Assembly (NCBI GenBank): GCA_017651065.1
Contig: JAGCDP010000037.1
Span: forward strand, 29,048 to 93,047
Reading direction: 5' to 3'
Source of the DNA: Treponema sp.
GTDB lineage: Bacteria > Spirochaetota > Spirochaetia > Treponematales > Treponemataceae
DNA length: 64,000 bases
Of this stretch, positions 1-8,297 are shown in pieces (the stretch's first letter is position 1; the number at the start of each line of letters is the position of its first letter). Position numbers and translations under genes: made by a program. The notes beneath the pieces were generated by a model. That model saw nothing but the letters and a program-made list of their open reading frames with translations, was not told the DNA's origin and did no database searches.

Positions 1-196
1 AACCGCCGTTGCTGCCGCGTACACCTACGACCAGGCCTGCTTTGCTCAGCTGGATCAGAATCTGTTCAAGGTATTTTACAGAAAGATTGTGCCTGTGCGA
101 AAGCAGCTTAAGCGGAATAAACTTGTCGGCCGGCTGTTCGGCAAGCTCTGTCATGATTAAAAGTGCGTACTGTCCTTTTGTCGAAATCTTCATCAT
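1..196 (-). CDS. Rrf2-family transcriptional regulator, N-terminal part (gene runs off the left edge)
   Basis: Reading the minus strand from 196 gives MMKISTKGQYALLIMTELAEQ and onward to LSVKYLEQILIQLSKAGLVVGVRGSNGG. This is the typical Rrf2 winged-helix start (K-I-S-T-K-G-x-Y-A-L, then YLEQ-L-KAGLV-VRG-x-x-GG). The start may be 196 or the adjacent ATG at 193; a GGAGGG ribosome site lies just upstream. The family includes CymR, the cysteine-metabolism repressor of Firmicutes, and IscR. Any Fe-S ligand cysteines would be in the C-terminal half, outside the window. The gene follows the M20 hydrolase by about 30 bp in the same direction, so it probably shares that promoter and its operators. I infer that it binds the ACCTA-N9-TAGGT sites found throughout the locus; that is not shown directly. 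Confidence 0.88.
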   Translation of the reverse strand, partial: MMKISTKGQYALLIMTELAEQPADKFIPLKLLSHRHNLSVKYLEQILIQLSKAGLVVGVRGSNGG

Positions 197-226
197 TTTG
201 GGAAACCCTCCTTGTTGTAAACGCGT

Positions 227-1387
227 CTATTTCAAATAATCCAATACATACTGAACGGCAAGCGCTGCGGCATAAGGAAGTCCGTCCGGAGCAAGATCAA
301 AGCGCTCGTTATGATGCGGAACTCTTGTTGCATCGCTGTCGCCTGAACCTACATGAACATAAGTTCCAGGTGCCTTTCTCATATAGTCTGCAAAGTTGTC
401 CGAACCAAAACGCTTGTCTATATTCGTAAGGACATTCTCGGCTGGTACAACTTTTTTAGCAGATTCAATTACTTCTGCTGTAGTGTCTGCAGGATTTGTA
501 CATGGATCACAAATATCTTCAATGTAAACATCTGCAGTTGCACCGTAAGTTGCCGCTGTATCCTGAGCAATTTTTGTAACTGCATCAGCAAGCTTTTTTC
601 TATTCACGGCGCTAAAAGCACGAATTGTTCCTTCAAGCTCTGCTTCACCAGGAATAATGTTGTAAGTAGTTCCGGAATGGAAGCTTCCTACTCCAATAAG
701 GCCGCCTTCTACAGGAGAAACAAGCCTGCTAACAACTGTCTGAAGCTGTGTTGTAATTAGTGCTCCAATAAAAACAGAATCAGCACCACTTTGTGGAGTT
801 GTAATGTGCGCTGCTTTTCCGTGAATTGTAATCTTAAAACGGTCGCAGCTTGCCATATCAGGGCCGCTTTTTATTCCGTATTTGCCAACATCAAGGCCTG
901 AAGCAAAATGAATGCCGAAAATTCTGTCTACATTATCAACTTCTCCTGCCGCAAGAATGTCGCGGGCGCCTTTACCAATTTCCTCTGCGGCCTGGAAGCA
1001 CAAAATTACTTTACCGGTAAAATCAGCAGTATGTTCCTTTATGATTTTTGCAGCCCCAAGCAGATAAGCTGTATGTCCGTCGTGACCGCAGGCGTGCATT
1101 ATTCCGTCATTCTGGCTCTTATAAGGAACTTCATTCTTTTCCTGAATTGGCAGGGCGTCAATATCTGCACGGATAAGAAGAGTTTTTCCCGGACGACCGC
1201 TATCGATTTCTCCTATAACGTTTGTTCCGGCAACTCTGTGGAACTTTATTCCGGTTTTTTCAAGCTCTTCTTCAATATGATTACAAGTGTTAAATTCCTG
1301 TAATCCAAGCTCCGGATGCGCATGAAAGTAGTTGCGCTGGCTTACCATATATTCTTTTTGGGCAAAAGCTTCGTCTAAAATGCTCAT
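227..1387 (-). CDS. M20D-family metal-dependent amidohydrolase
   Basis: The protein has 386 residues, a normal length for M20D N-acyl amino acid hydrolases (hippuricase/IAA-amino acid hydrolase type). Visible motifs are the metal site HACGHDGHTAYLLG (about residues 97-110), the paired glutamates QAAEEIGKGA (about 133-142), and an M20 dimerisation domain in the middle (GKAAHITTPQSGADSV). It is expected to hydrolyse an N-acyl amino acid in the cytoplasm. In Bacillus subtilis similar hydrolases deacetylate S-modified N-acetylcysteines. Its place opposite metQNI and before the Rrf2 gene suggests a sulfur amino acid substrate, which is inference. The start at 1387 has a strong AGGAGGTC ribosome site. 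Its promoter shares the operator-rich region at 1439-1507. Confidence 0.9.
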   Translation of the reverse strand: MSILDEAFAQKEYMVSQRNYFHAHPELGLQEFNTCNHIEEELEKTGIKFHRVAGTNVIGEIDSGRPGKTLLIRADIDALPIQEKNEVPYKSQNDGIMHACGHDGHTAYLLGAAKIIKEHTADFTGKVILCFQAAEEIGKGARDILAAGEVDNVDRIFGIHFASGLDVGKYGIKSGPDMASCDRFKITIHGKAAHITTPQSGADSVFIGALITTQLQTVVSRLVSPVEGGLIGVGSFHSGTTYNIIPGEAELEGTIRAFSAVNRKKLADAVTKIAQDTAATYGATADVYIEDICDPCTNPADTTAEVIESAKKVVPAENVLTNIDKRFGSDNFADYMRKAPGTYVHVGSGDSDATRVPHHNERFDLAPDGLPYAAALAVQYVLDYLK

Positions 1388-1438
1388 TTTTTGACCTCCT
1401 GATGTTTTTTTGCAAAAATTTTAAACTTTTTTTGTAAA

Positions 1439-1507
1439 ACCTATTGACATAGTAGGTTATTGGTTATATAACCATTCTATAACTAATAACCTAGTAAGTC
1501 AATAGGT
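1439..1507. promoter_or_regulatory. Divergent promoters with two inverted 19-bp ACCTA-N9-TAGGT operators
   Basis: Operator A, ACCTATTGACATAGTAGGT, is at 1439-1457. Operator B, ACCTAGTAAGTCAATAGGT, is at 1489-1507 and is nearly the reverse complement of A. For metQ, TTGACA (1444-1449) inside A pairs at 17 bp with TATAAC (1467-1472). For the M20 gene on the minus strand, TTGACT (1497-1502) inside B pairs at 17 bp with TAGAAT (1474-1479). Each operator therefore covers one -35 box and lies just past the opposite start point, a layout expected for a repressor. Confidence 0.85.
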
Positions 1508-1572
1508 TATAATAAAAAAATAACAAATCTAAGCATCTTTTAGATGCCACAACTCTAATCAGGAGGTATATT

Positions 1573-2433
1573 ATGAAAAGAGTTACAAAATCAATTTTAG
1601 TTGCAATTGCAATCACTTCTGTTATGGTGGCATTTGCAGGATGTTCAAAAAAATCAGCAGCTGGTAATAGTGCCGACAAAAAGACACTTACATACAGCCG
1701 TTCACAGGGACCTTACACTGTTCTTTTTGAAAGTGGAGTAAAGCCAATTCTTGAAGCAAAAGGTTATACTCTAAAAGGTTATGATTATTCAGAGCTTGCA
1801 CTTGCAGATGATGCAGTAAATGGTGGTGACGTAGATTTTAATGTTGAACAGCATACTGCTTATGCACAGAACTACAACAAGGGAAACAACGGAAAGCTTG
1901 TGCCAATCACACCAATTCCAACAGTTCCTGCAAGTATGTTCTCTTCATATTATGATTCTGCAGATGCAATTAAAACTCTTTCTAAGCCAAAGGTTGCAGT
2001 TCCAAACGATCCTGCAAATACAGCACGTGCGTATGTTCTTCTTCAGAAAATCGGCTGGATTACACTTAAGGACGGAGTAGACCTTTCTACAGTAACAAGC
2101 GAAGATATTGCTTCTAACCCATACAATATCCAGTTTACAGAAATGAAGAGTCTTAACATTCCGCAGGTTCAGGATGACTTTGACTTTGTAGTAATCACTG
2201 GTGCAATTATTTACAATGCCGGAATTGATGCTTCTACTTCTCTTGCAAAAGAAACAGTTCTTCCACACCTTATTCTTCAGGTAGTTGTACGCGAAGACAA
2301 TGTAAATACACAGTGGGCCAAGGATCTTGTAGCTGCATATCATTCAAAAGAATTCCAGAAGTACCTTGAAAGTACAAATTACGAAAACGGACTCTTCTGG
2401 ATTCCTGAAGATTATCAGTTCAACTATGAGTAA
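1573..2433 (+). CDS. metQ: MetQ/NlpA-family substrate-binding lipoprotein
   Basis: This 286-residue protein starts with a lipoprotein signal peptide and a lipobox ending at VAFAGC, so it should be anchored on the outer face of the inner membrane. The rest matches the NlpA/MetQ fold of methionine-type binding proteins, with recognisable segments such as GGDVDFNVEQHTAY, VAVPNDPANTARAYVLLQ and DFDFVVITGAIIYNAG. It is the first gene of a metQ-metN-metI importer operon and has a strong AGGAGG ribosome site. Methionine is the usual ligand, but members also bind methionine sulfoxide, other D/L amino acids or peptides, so the exact substrate is open. A 66-bp repeat covers its last codons and the gap to metN. 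Confidence 0.92.
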   Translation: MKRVTKSILVAIAITSVMVAFAGCSKKSAAGNSADKKTLTYSRSQGPYTVLFESGVKPILEAKGYTLKGYDYSELALADDAVNGGDVDFNVEQHTAYAQNYNKGNNGKLVPITPIPTVPASMFSSYYDSADAIKTLSKPKVAVPNDPANTARAYVLLQKIGWITLKDGVDLSTVTSEDIASNPYNIQFTEMKSLNIPQVQDDFDFVVITGAIIYNAGIDASTSLAKETVLPHLILQVVVREDNVNTQWAKDLVAAYHSKEFQKYLESTNYENGLFWIPEDYQFNYE

Positions 2434-2492
2434 GGCCGCTGGCGGCCGGTGATTAATCGGAGACCGTTAAAAAAATTGCGAAAGCAATTTTT
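2427..2492 (+). repeat. 66-bp two-hairpin repeat, copy 1 (inverted copy at 33820-33885)
   Basis: The stretch contains the perfect palindrome GGCCGCTGGCGGCC followed by a second stem, AAAAATTGC-GAAA-GCAATTTTT, which ends in a T run and could act as a partial terminator between metQ and metN. The same 66 bases, with about five differences, occur in reverse orientation at 33820-33885. Both copies are immediately upstream of a metN gene. The repeat begins inside the stop-codon region of metQ. Confidence 0.85.
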
Positions 2493-2515
2493 AGGTCATC
2501 CACGGACAAGCGTAT

Positions 2516-3538
2516 ATGATAGAATTTATCGACATAACAAAGACATTTATAACAAAAAAGAGTTCTGTCTGCGCACTCGAAAATGTTTCCCTCAAAATTG
2601 AAAAGGGGGACATTTTCGGAGTAATCGGTTTTTCGGGTGCAGGAAAATCTACCCTTGTTAGAATGGTAAATGCGCTCGAAAAGCCTGATAGCGGAACAGT
2701 AATTGTAAACGGAAAAGATATTTCGCAGTTGCAGAGGCGCGAGCTTCGAAGCTTCCGTAAAAACATTGGCATGATTTTCCAGCATTTTAATCTTTTGGAA
2801 AGCAAAACAGTGTTCCAGAATATTGCAATTCCATTGCAGCTGGATCACTGGCCAAAGGAAAAAATCCAGGCGCGTGTAAAAGAACTGCTTAAGTTTGTAG
2901 AACTTGAAGATAAAGAAACAGCTTTGCCAAAACAACTCAGCGGCGGACAAAAACAGCGTGTTGGAATTGCCAGAGCACTTGCACTGAATCCGGAAATTCT
3001 TCTTTGTGATGAAGCAACCTCTGCGCTTGACCCGCGTACAACAGATTCAATTCTTGAGCTACTTAAAAAAATCAACCGCGACCTGGACATCACAATTTTG
3101 ATGATTACACATCAGATGAATGTTATTGCGCAGGTTTGTAATAAAGTTGCTGTGCTCGAAAAAGGTCAGCTTGTAGAAACAGGTTCGGTTATCGAAGTTT
3201 TTGGGAATCCTCAAAAGGAAACTTCAAAGGGCTTTATAAGAACTGTTATAAACGACCAGCTGCCGGAACAATTAAAGGATTACCTGCGTAATTACAAGGA
3301 GCCGCAAAAAATCCTGCGACTTCGCTTTGACGGAAAAAATGCAGATGAACCAATTATGTCACTTGCAATAAAAGAAACAGGAGTAAACATTTCCATTTTG
3401 TATGGAACTGTTACCGAGCTCGAAGAAACTGTTGTTGGCTTTCAGACTGTTCAGATTACAGGAAGCCAGGCTCAGCTTGATGCAGCAGTTAAATTCTTTG
3501 ACCAACACAATGTGCCAAGATACGAGGTGGTATTATGA
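2516..3538 (+). CDS. metN: Methionine-type ABC importer ATP-binding protein
   Basis: The 340-residue ATPase has Walker A GFSGAGKST (about 38-46), signature LSGGQKQR (about 142-149), Walker B ILLCDEATSALDP and switch His in MITHQ. Residues about 260-340 form the NIL (ACT-like) regulatory domain, which in MetN binds methionine and inhibits transport. It energises MetI using the ligand delivered by MetQ. The start ATG at 2516 lacks a convincing ribosome site because the repeat at 2427-2492 and the following bases occupy the leader, so expression may depend on translation from metQ or be reduced. It overlaps metI by 4 bp. Confidence 0.93.
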   Translation: MIEFIDITKTFITKKSSVCALENVSLKIEKGDIFGVIGFSGAGKSTLVRMVNALEKPDSGTVIVNGKDISQLQRRELRSFRKNIGMIFQHFNLLESKTVFQNIAIPLQLDHWPKEKIQARVKELLKFVELEDKETALPKQLSGGQKQRVGIARALALNPEILLCDEATSALDPRTTDSILELLKKINRDLDITILMITHQMNVIAQVCNKVAVLEKGQLVETGSVIEVFGNPQKETSKGFIRTVINDQLPEQLKDYLRNYKEPQKILRLRFDGKNADEPIMSLAIKETGVNISILYGTVTELEETVVGFQTVQITGSQAQLDAAVKFFDQHNVPRYEVVL

Positions 3539-4176
3539 TATTTGGAATCAGCGCTTCAAAAATATATTTAGCAATCGGGCAGACCTTTTACATGGTTGCG
3601 CTTTCGCTTGTATTCGGACTTTTGATTGCTTTCCCGCTTGCAATAATTCTTTTTATTACACGAAGCGGCGGCATCAAACAAAACAGAATTGTTTATACAA
3701 TCACAAGCACAATCATAAATATAATCCGCAGTGTGCCGTTCATTATTCTGATTGTGTACATAATGCCGCTTACAAAAGCAATTGTTGGAACCCGCGTTGG
3801 TTCAACTGCAGCCCTTGTTCCGCTTACAACCTTTATTGCACCATATCTTGCCCGTCTTATAGAAAACGCGCTGCTTGATGTAGACAACGGAATTATCGAA
3901 GCCGCTCAGTCTATGGGTGCAACAACACTTCAGACAATTTTCAAATTTGTTCTGCCGGAATCCCGCGGTGGAATTATTCTTGGAATCACCACAGGAACTG
4001 TAGGCCTTCTTGGTGCAACAGCCATGGCAGGAGCAGTCGGTGGTGGCGGAGTTGGTGACCTTGCCCTAACCTACGGTTACCAGAGATTCAACACACCGCT
4101 TATGACAAGTACTGTAATCATTCTTATAATCATCGTTCAGATTATTCAGGCAATCGGTTCAAGAGCGGCTAAATAA
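3535..4176 (+). CDS. metI: Methionine-type ABC importer permease
   Basis: The protein has 213 residues and five to six hydrophobic segments. It carries the MetI coupling motif around EAAQSMGATTLQTIFKFVLPESRGGI (about residues 122-148), which docks on the MetN ATPase. Length and sequence are normal for MetI. It is translated from an ATG overlapping the metN stop. Its last 18 bases overlap the end of the convergent C-S lyase gene (4159-4176). Unlike its paralogue at 35.0-35.7 kb, this copy is intact. Confidence 0.93.
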   Translation: MIFGISASKIYLAIGQTFYMVALSLVFGLLIAFPLAIILFITRSGGIKQNRIVYTITSTIINIIRSVPFIILIVYIMPLTKAIVGTRVGSTAALVPLTTFIAPYLARLIENALLDVDNGIIEAAQSMGATTLQTIFKFVLPESRGGIILGITTGTVGLLGATAMAGAVGGGGVGDLALTYGYQRFNTPLMTSTVIILIIIVQIIQAIGSRAAK

Positions 4177-5337
4177 ATTATTTTGCAATCTTTCAAGCGC
4201 ATCCTGTAAAACGACTTTTGGAGTCGCTATATTTATGCGCTGAAAGTTTGCTCCTTCTGGTCCGAACATTGTTCCACGGTCAAGCCAGAGCTTTGCTTTA
4301 TTTACAATGATATCATCAAGTTCTGCATCACTATATCCAAGAGCAGAGAAATCAAGCCAGATAAGATATGTTCCTTCGGGCTCAATCAGACGGACCTTTG
4401 GCAATTTTTCTTTGAGAAAATTGCGCAGATATTCAAGATTTTCATTAAGATGTTTTTTGAGTTCTAAAAGCCAGGGTTTACCTTCAAGATAGGCGGCACG
4501 GGCGGCTGTGAGTCCCATAATGCTTGGTTCGTCGTAACCAGTTTTATCTTTTTCATCGCGGAACTTTTTTCGCAAGACAGGATTTTTTATAAAATTGGTT
4601 GAAAACTGAAGTCCCGCAAGATTAAAGGTTTTGCTTACAGACATAGAAACAACGCTGTTTTCGGCGGCTTCTGCAGAAAGTGTTGAAAAAACTGTATGCT
4701 TGTTCGGTTCAAAAATAAAATCGTTGTGAATTTCATCTGCAAAAACAATTACATTATTGCGAAGGCAGATTTCCGAAAGCTTTTGTAATTCATTTTTTGT
4801 CCATACACGTCCAACAGGATTATGCGGATTACACAGAATAAAAAGTTTAACATTATTATCTATGATTTTCTGTTCAAAATCTTCAAAATCTATCTGGTAT
4901 TTTCCGTCTTTTTCATACAAAGAAGAAGTTACAAGCTTACGTTTATTCAGTTCAATCATATTTTTAAATGGATAATAAACAGGAGTTTGAATGATTACAG
5001 AATCGCCCTCGTTTGTAAAAGCTTTAATAGCACAGGCAATTCCAAAAACTACACCCGGAGTTGTAACAAGATCATGACGTTCAGGTGAAAAATCGTGCTC
5101 GGTTTGCATCCAGCTTTTTAGTGCATTAAAGAATGATTCATCAAGGCAGGAATAACCAAAGATTCCGTGATCTACTTTTGAATGAAGTGCCTCCAAAATT
5201 GCAGGTGCTGTCGGAAAGTCCATATCTGCAACCCAAAGCGAAAGTACATCTGCCGGTTTTCCTCTGACAACGGCAAGATCTGTTTTTATACAATTGGAAC
5301 CGTGGCGGTCTATTACTTTGTTGAAATCATAAGTCAT
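4159..5337 (-). CDS. MalY/PatB-type PLP C-S lyase (cystathionine beta-lyase-like aminotransferase fold)
   Basis: The 392-residue protein belongs to the class I/II PLP fold of the MalY/PatB group. Visible features are the N-terminal LSLWVADMDFPTAPAI (MalY/PatB-specific), the substrate-site CNPHNPVGRVW, the PLP-binding Asp in VFADEIHND, and the Schiff-base lysine in SVSKTFNLAGLQ (about residue 234). Such enzymes cleave cystathionine, cysteine S-conjugates or similar beta-substituted amino acids to a thiol, pyruvate and ammonia. Context (divergent from the nitrogenase-like operon, shared operator region) supports release of sulfur from organic compounds. The precise substrate cannot be read from sequence. 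Confidence 0.88.
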   Translation of the reverse strand: MTYDFNKVIDRHGSNCIKTDLAVVRGKPADVLSLWVADMDFPTAPAILEALHSKVDHGIFGYSCLDESFFNALKSWMQTEHDFSPERHDLVTTPGVVFGIACAIKAFTNEGDSVIIQTPVYYPFKNMIELNKRKLVTSSLYEKDGKYQIDFEDFEQKIIDNNVKLFILCNPHNPVGRVWTKNELQKLSEICLRNNVIVFADEIHNDFIFEPNKHTVFSTLSAEAAENSVVSMSVSKTFNLAGLQFSTNFIKNPVLRKKFRDEKDKTGYDEPSIMGLTAARAAYLEGKPWLLELKKHLNENLEYLRNFLKEKLPKVRLIEPEGTYLIWLDFSALGYSDAELDDIIVNKAKLWLDRGTMFGPEGANFQRINIATPKVVLQDALERLQNNLFSRS

Positions 5338-5414
5338 AGTGATCTCCGAATACTTACAAAGGTAAATCCTAAAATAATGCTTGCGTATTATTTTTTAACG
5401 GATTTTCTATTATT

Positions 5415-5474
5415 ACCCATTGACTTAATAGGTTAATTACAGTATAAAATGTATAACCTACTAAGTCAATAGGT
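5415..5474. promoter_or_regulatory. Divergent promoters with two ACCTA-N9-TAGGT operators
   Basis: Operators are ACCCATTGACTTAATAGGT (5415-5433) and ACCTACTAAGTCAATAGGT (5456-5474). On the plus strand TTGACT (5420-5425) is 17 bp from TATAAA (5443-5448), serving the nitrogenase-like operon. On the minus strand TTGACT (5464-5469) is 17 bp from TATACT (5441-5446), serving the C-S lyase gene. The geometry is the same as at 1439-1507. Confidence 0.86.
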
Positions 5475-5508
5475 AATATACGTATTTTGTAAGGAGCAAA
5501 GTCGACAT

Positions 5509-6807
5509 ATGGCAAAGATTCTTGATCAGCCGCGATATAAATGTGCGCTTGCTGCAATGCAGACTGTTCATGCAATTCCTGGTGCAATTCCAATTTTGCA
5601 TTCTGGACCTGGCTGTGCTGCAAAGTTAAATGATAATAACGGAACAAGCGGACGTTATAGTCCAAATATTTTTCCGTGTACTTCTATAAGTGAAAAAGAA
5701 GTTGTTTTTGGAGGAACCGGCAAGCTGCGTTCTACTATAGAAAATGCGCTCAAGGTTATTGATGCAGACCTGTTTGTTGTGCTTTCTGGTTGTACAGGTG
5801 AAATTATTGGCGATGACATAGAAGAAGTTGTAAGTAATTTTGCTGATGCAGAAAAGCCTGTACTCTGGGCAAAAACTCCGGGCTTTAAGGGAAACAACTA
5901 TGTTGGTCATGACTGGATTTTGAAGTCTATTTTTGAACAGTATCTTGGGAGTCCAAACACAGAAAAGGGTCTTGTTAATCTTTTTGTGGCTCCTCCTCAG
6001 CAGGATCCGTACTGGCTTGGCAACCTTCGCGAAATTGAAGCGCTTCTTACAGAAATAGGGCTCAAGCCAAATACAATTTTTGGTTTTGGGCGAAGTGTAG
6101 AAAATCTTAAAAAAATCCCGAATGCAGAATTTACTATTCTTGTTTCTCCATGGGCTGGAACAGAAAGTGCAAAATATCTGCAGACTCGTTTTAAGATTCC
6201 ACTTTTGCAGTACCCTGTTTTACCAATTGGTGCAACAGAAACTACAAAGTTCCTTCGTACAGTTCAGGAATTTACAGGCATTGATAAAGCACTTGTAGAA
6301 AAGGTTATCACCGAAAAAGAAGCTGAATTCTACTATTACATTGAACGCTTTGCGGACACATTGCTCGAAACCCGAATTCTTGGGAAACGCTTTACAGTTG
6401 CAAGTGACAGTGAATATGCAATTGCCGTAACAAAATTCCTTGTAAATGACATGGGGCTTTTTCCTGAAAAAATATTTATTACAGATGATGCACCAAAGTC
6501 TTTCCAGCAGAAAATCACTGATGAGTTAAACAATCTGAACTATGGAATTACTACACAAGTTCAGTTTACAACAGATGGTCATGATATTCACGAGCAGATT
6601 AAAGCGGCAGATTTTGCAGGCACTCCCCTGATTCTTGGTTCAAACTGGGAAAAGAAGCTTGCCGTAGAGCTTGGGGCGCATTTTGTAAATGTAAGCTACC
6701 CTATGCTCGAAAAGCTTGTAATCAACGACCACATTGCCGGATATTCAGGAGGACTTCATCTTCTTGAACAGATTTATACAGCCGCAATGAGTAAGCTCAA
6801 GCTGTAG
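5509..6807 (+). CDS. Nitrogenase-like reductase, NifK-type subunit
   Basis: The protein has 432 residues, against roughly 500 for NifK. It keeps the three cysteines expected for a bridging P-cluster-like iron-sulfur site: C36 in HSGPGCAAKL, C57 in IFPCTSISEKEVVFGG, and C95 in LSGCTGEIIGDDIEEV. The segment SPWAGTESAKYLQTRFKIPLL, where catalytic D-type subunits hold their cofactor cysteine, has none, so this is the K-like partner. It should pair with the D-like subunit encoded 8 bp downstream. The absence of NifE/NifN genes here and the sulfur-gene context argue against N2 fixation and favour a methylthio-alkane-reductase-like enzyme. It is preceded by an operator-controlled promoter and an AAGGAG ribosome site. 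Confidence 0.88.
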   Translation: MAKILDQPRYKCALAAMQTVHAIPGAIPILHSGPGCAAKLNDNNGTSGRYSPNIFPCTSISEKEVVFGGTGKLRSTIENALKVIDADLFVVLSGCTGEIIGDDIEEVVSNFADAEKPVLWAKTPGFKGNNYVGHDWILKSIFEQYLGSPNTEKGLVNLFVAPPQQDPYWLGNLREIEALLTEIGLKPNTIFGFGRSVENLKKIPNAEFTILVSPWAGTESAKYLQTRFKIPLLQYPVLPIGATETTKFLRTVQEFTGIDKALVEKVITEKEAEFYYYIERFADTLLETRILGKRFTVASDSEYAIAVTKFLVNDMGLFPEKIFITDDAPKSFQQKITDELNNLNYGITTQVQFTTDGHDIHEQIKAADFAGTPLILGSNWEKKLAVELGAHFVNVSYPMLEKLVINDHIAGYSGGLHLLEQIYTAAMSKLKL

Positions 6808-6815
6808 GAGGAATT

Positions 6816-8288
6816 ATGCCATTTAATTTTAAGAACGCAAATATAGCAATTCGTGAAAACCGCCTTGGATCTATTACAGGCTTTGTCGGCGATCTTGAAA
6901 CGCTTGTAAAAAAATCAGAGAACGGAACTCTTAGAAACCGTGAACGCTGCTTCAGCCAGTCAAGCTCTTGTCTTTCGGGATGTGCCTTGAATGCACTTGC
7001 AGCTATTCGCAATGTTGCAGTAGTTTATCATGCTCCTGCTGGTTGTACTGCAATGGCAAGTAATGATGCAGTAAAGTTTGGTCAGATTGCAGCCCGCGTA
7101 AACAAGACAACCAATTCTGTTTTTGTCTGTACAGACTTAAACGAAAAAGACACTGTTTTTGGTGCAACTAACGACCTTGAAAAAATCATCAGGCACACTT
7201 ACGAAGTTTACAAGCCTGATGCAATCTTTGTTTCTACAAGTTGTGTTTCCGGCGTAACTGGAGAAGACGTTGACGGAGTTGCAAGCGATCTTGATGCAGA
7301 ACTTCCTGTTCCTGTAATTCCCGTTCATTGTGAAGGCTTTAAAAGCCGCATCTGGGCCAGTGGATTTGATATTTCTGACCATGCAATTTTGCAGGGAATT
7401 ATTCAGCCACCAAAACAGAAGCGACGAACAATCAATATCAAAAACTTTTATGAGAGCGCACGCCCACAGATTACAAAAATCTTTAATGAAGTTTTTGATG
7501 CCGAGCCACAGTTTCTTTACTGTAACTCAACAATCGAAGAGCTGTCTCACTTAAGCGAAGCCCTTTGTACAGTTTGTATCTGTGGTACTTTGGGAACTTA
7601 TCTTGGAAATGCACTTGAAGAAACTTACGGTGTTCCTTATGTGCGTACAATCAACCACTCGGGAATTACAGGCTTTGAAACCTGGCTCCGCGGAATTGGA
7701 GATGCAATTGGTAAACGTGCAGAGGTTGAAGCTTACATCGAAAAACAGCGTGCAATTTTTATTCCTCAGATTGAAGAAGTTACAAAGCAGCTTAAAGGCT
7801 TGCGTGCCGTAATTGGAATGGGTCCTGGCTTTACTTATGAAATTGCCCGCGTTCTTCAGGAATTTGGAATGACAATTGATTATGCACTTGCCTGGCACTA
7901 TGACTACAAATACGACAACGGAAAAGTTCCGCCAGCCCTTGAACATCTTTTGAAAACTTCTCCAAAGGACATGAGGGTTGCAGTTGCCGACCAGCAGAAC
8001 TACGAGGTTTTGAATATTCTTAATCATTATAAGCCTGATGTTTATTTCAGCCGCCATCCTGGTACAACAGTCTGGGCAATCAAACAAGGTTATGCTGCTG
8101 TTTTCGTAGCCGATGAATACACTGTTTTTGGTTATGAAGGAACCTTAAGCTTTGCAAAGCTTATCCGCGATACAGTAACAAACCGTTCGTTCGAAAAGAA
8201 CCTTGCTGCAAGAATCAAGCTGCCGTACACAAAATGGTGGTATGAGCAGAATACAGATACATTCATTAAGGAAGAGGCAAAAAAATAG
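6816..8288 (+). CDS. Nitrogenase-like reductase, NifD-type (catalytic) subunit
   Basis: This 490-residue protein has P-cluster-type cysteines at C77 (HAPAGCTAM), C105 (FVCTDLNEKDTVFGA) and C143 (TSCVSGVTGEDV). C256 in ICGTLGTYLGNALEETYGVPY aligns with the FeMo-cofactor ligand Cys275 of Azotobacter NifD. A gap-free match of the later segment places Ala432 (VADEYTVFGYEG) where NifD has the cofactor ligand His442, so FeMo-co binding as in true nitrogenase is unlikely. An extra N-terminal cysteine group is present (C45, C52, C56). With NifH and NifB at 30.5-32.7 kb but no NifEN, a NifB-co-type cluster is the likely cofactor. The best functional guess is methylthio-alkane reductase or a related C-S bond reductase. 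Confidence 0.88.
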   Translation: MPFNFKNANIAIRENRLGSITGFVGDLETLVKKSENGTLRNRERCFSQSSSCLSGCALNALAAIRNVAVVYHAPAGCTAMASNDAVKFGQIAARVNKTTNSVFVCTDLNEKDTVFGATNDLEKIIRHTYEVYKPDAIFVSTSCVSGVTGEDVDGVASDLDAELPVPVIPVHCEGFKSRIWASGFDISDHAILQGIIQPPKQKRRTINIKNFYESARPQITKIFNEVFDAEPQFLYCNSTIEELSHLSEALCTVCICGTLGTYLGNALEETYGVPYVRTINHSGITGFETWLRGIGDAIGKRAEVEAYIEKQRAIFIPQIEEVTKQLKGLRAVIGMGPGFTYEIARVLQEFGMTIDYALAWHYDYKYDNGKVPPALEHLLKTSPKDMRVAVADQQNYEVLNILNHYKPDVYFSRHPGTTVWAIKQGYAAVFVADEYTVFGYEGTLSFAKLIRDTVTNRSFEKNLAARIKLPYTKWWYEQNTDTFIKEEAKK

Positions 8289-8297
8289 GAGTGCAAT

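Noticed and set aside
353..760. Plus-strand open frame opposite the M20 gene
   Set aside because: Cys/Ser-rich shadow of a well-supported minus-strand gene; no motif or ribosome site.
1388..1572. SAM riboswitch or T-box before metQ
   Set aside because: The region is explained by two divergent promoters and two operators. It lacks the conserved S-box or T-box cores and has no terminator before metQ.
5509..8288. True molybdenum nitrogenase (nifDK) for N2 fixation
   Set aside because: No nifE, nifN, nifV or molybdenum genes are in the window, the FeMo-co His is replaced by Ala in the local match, and the neighbours are sulfur genes.
5509..8288. Dark-operative protochlorophyllide reductase or F430 synthase (CfbCD)
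   Set aside because: No tetrapyrrole genes are near. NifB and NifX are present, which those enzymes do not need, and the D-like subunit keeps a cofactor cysteine.
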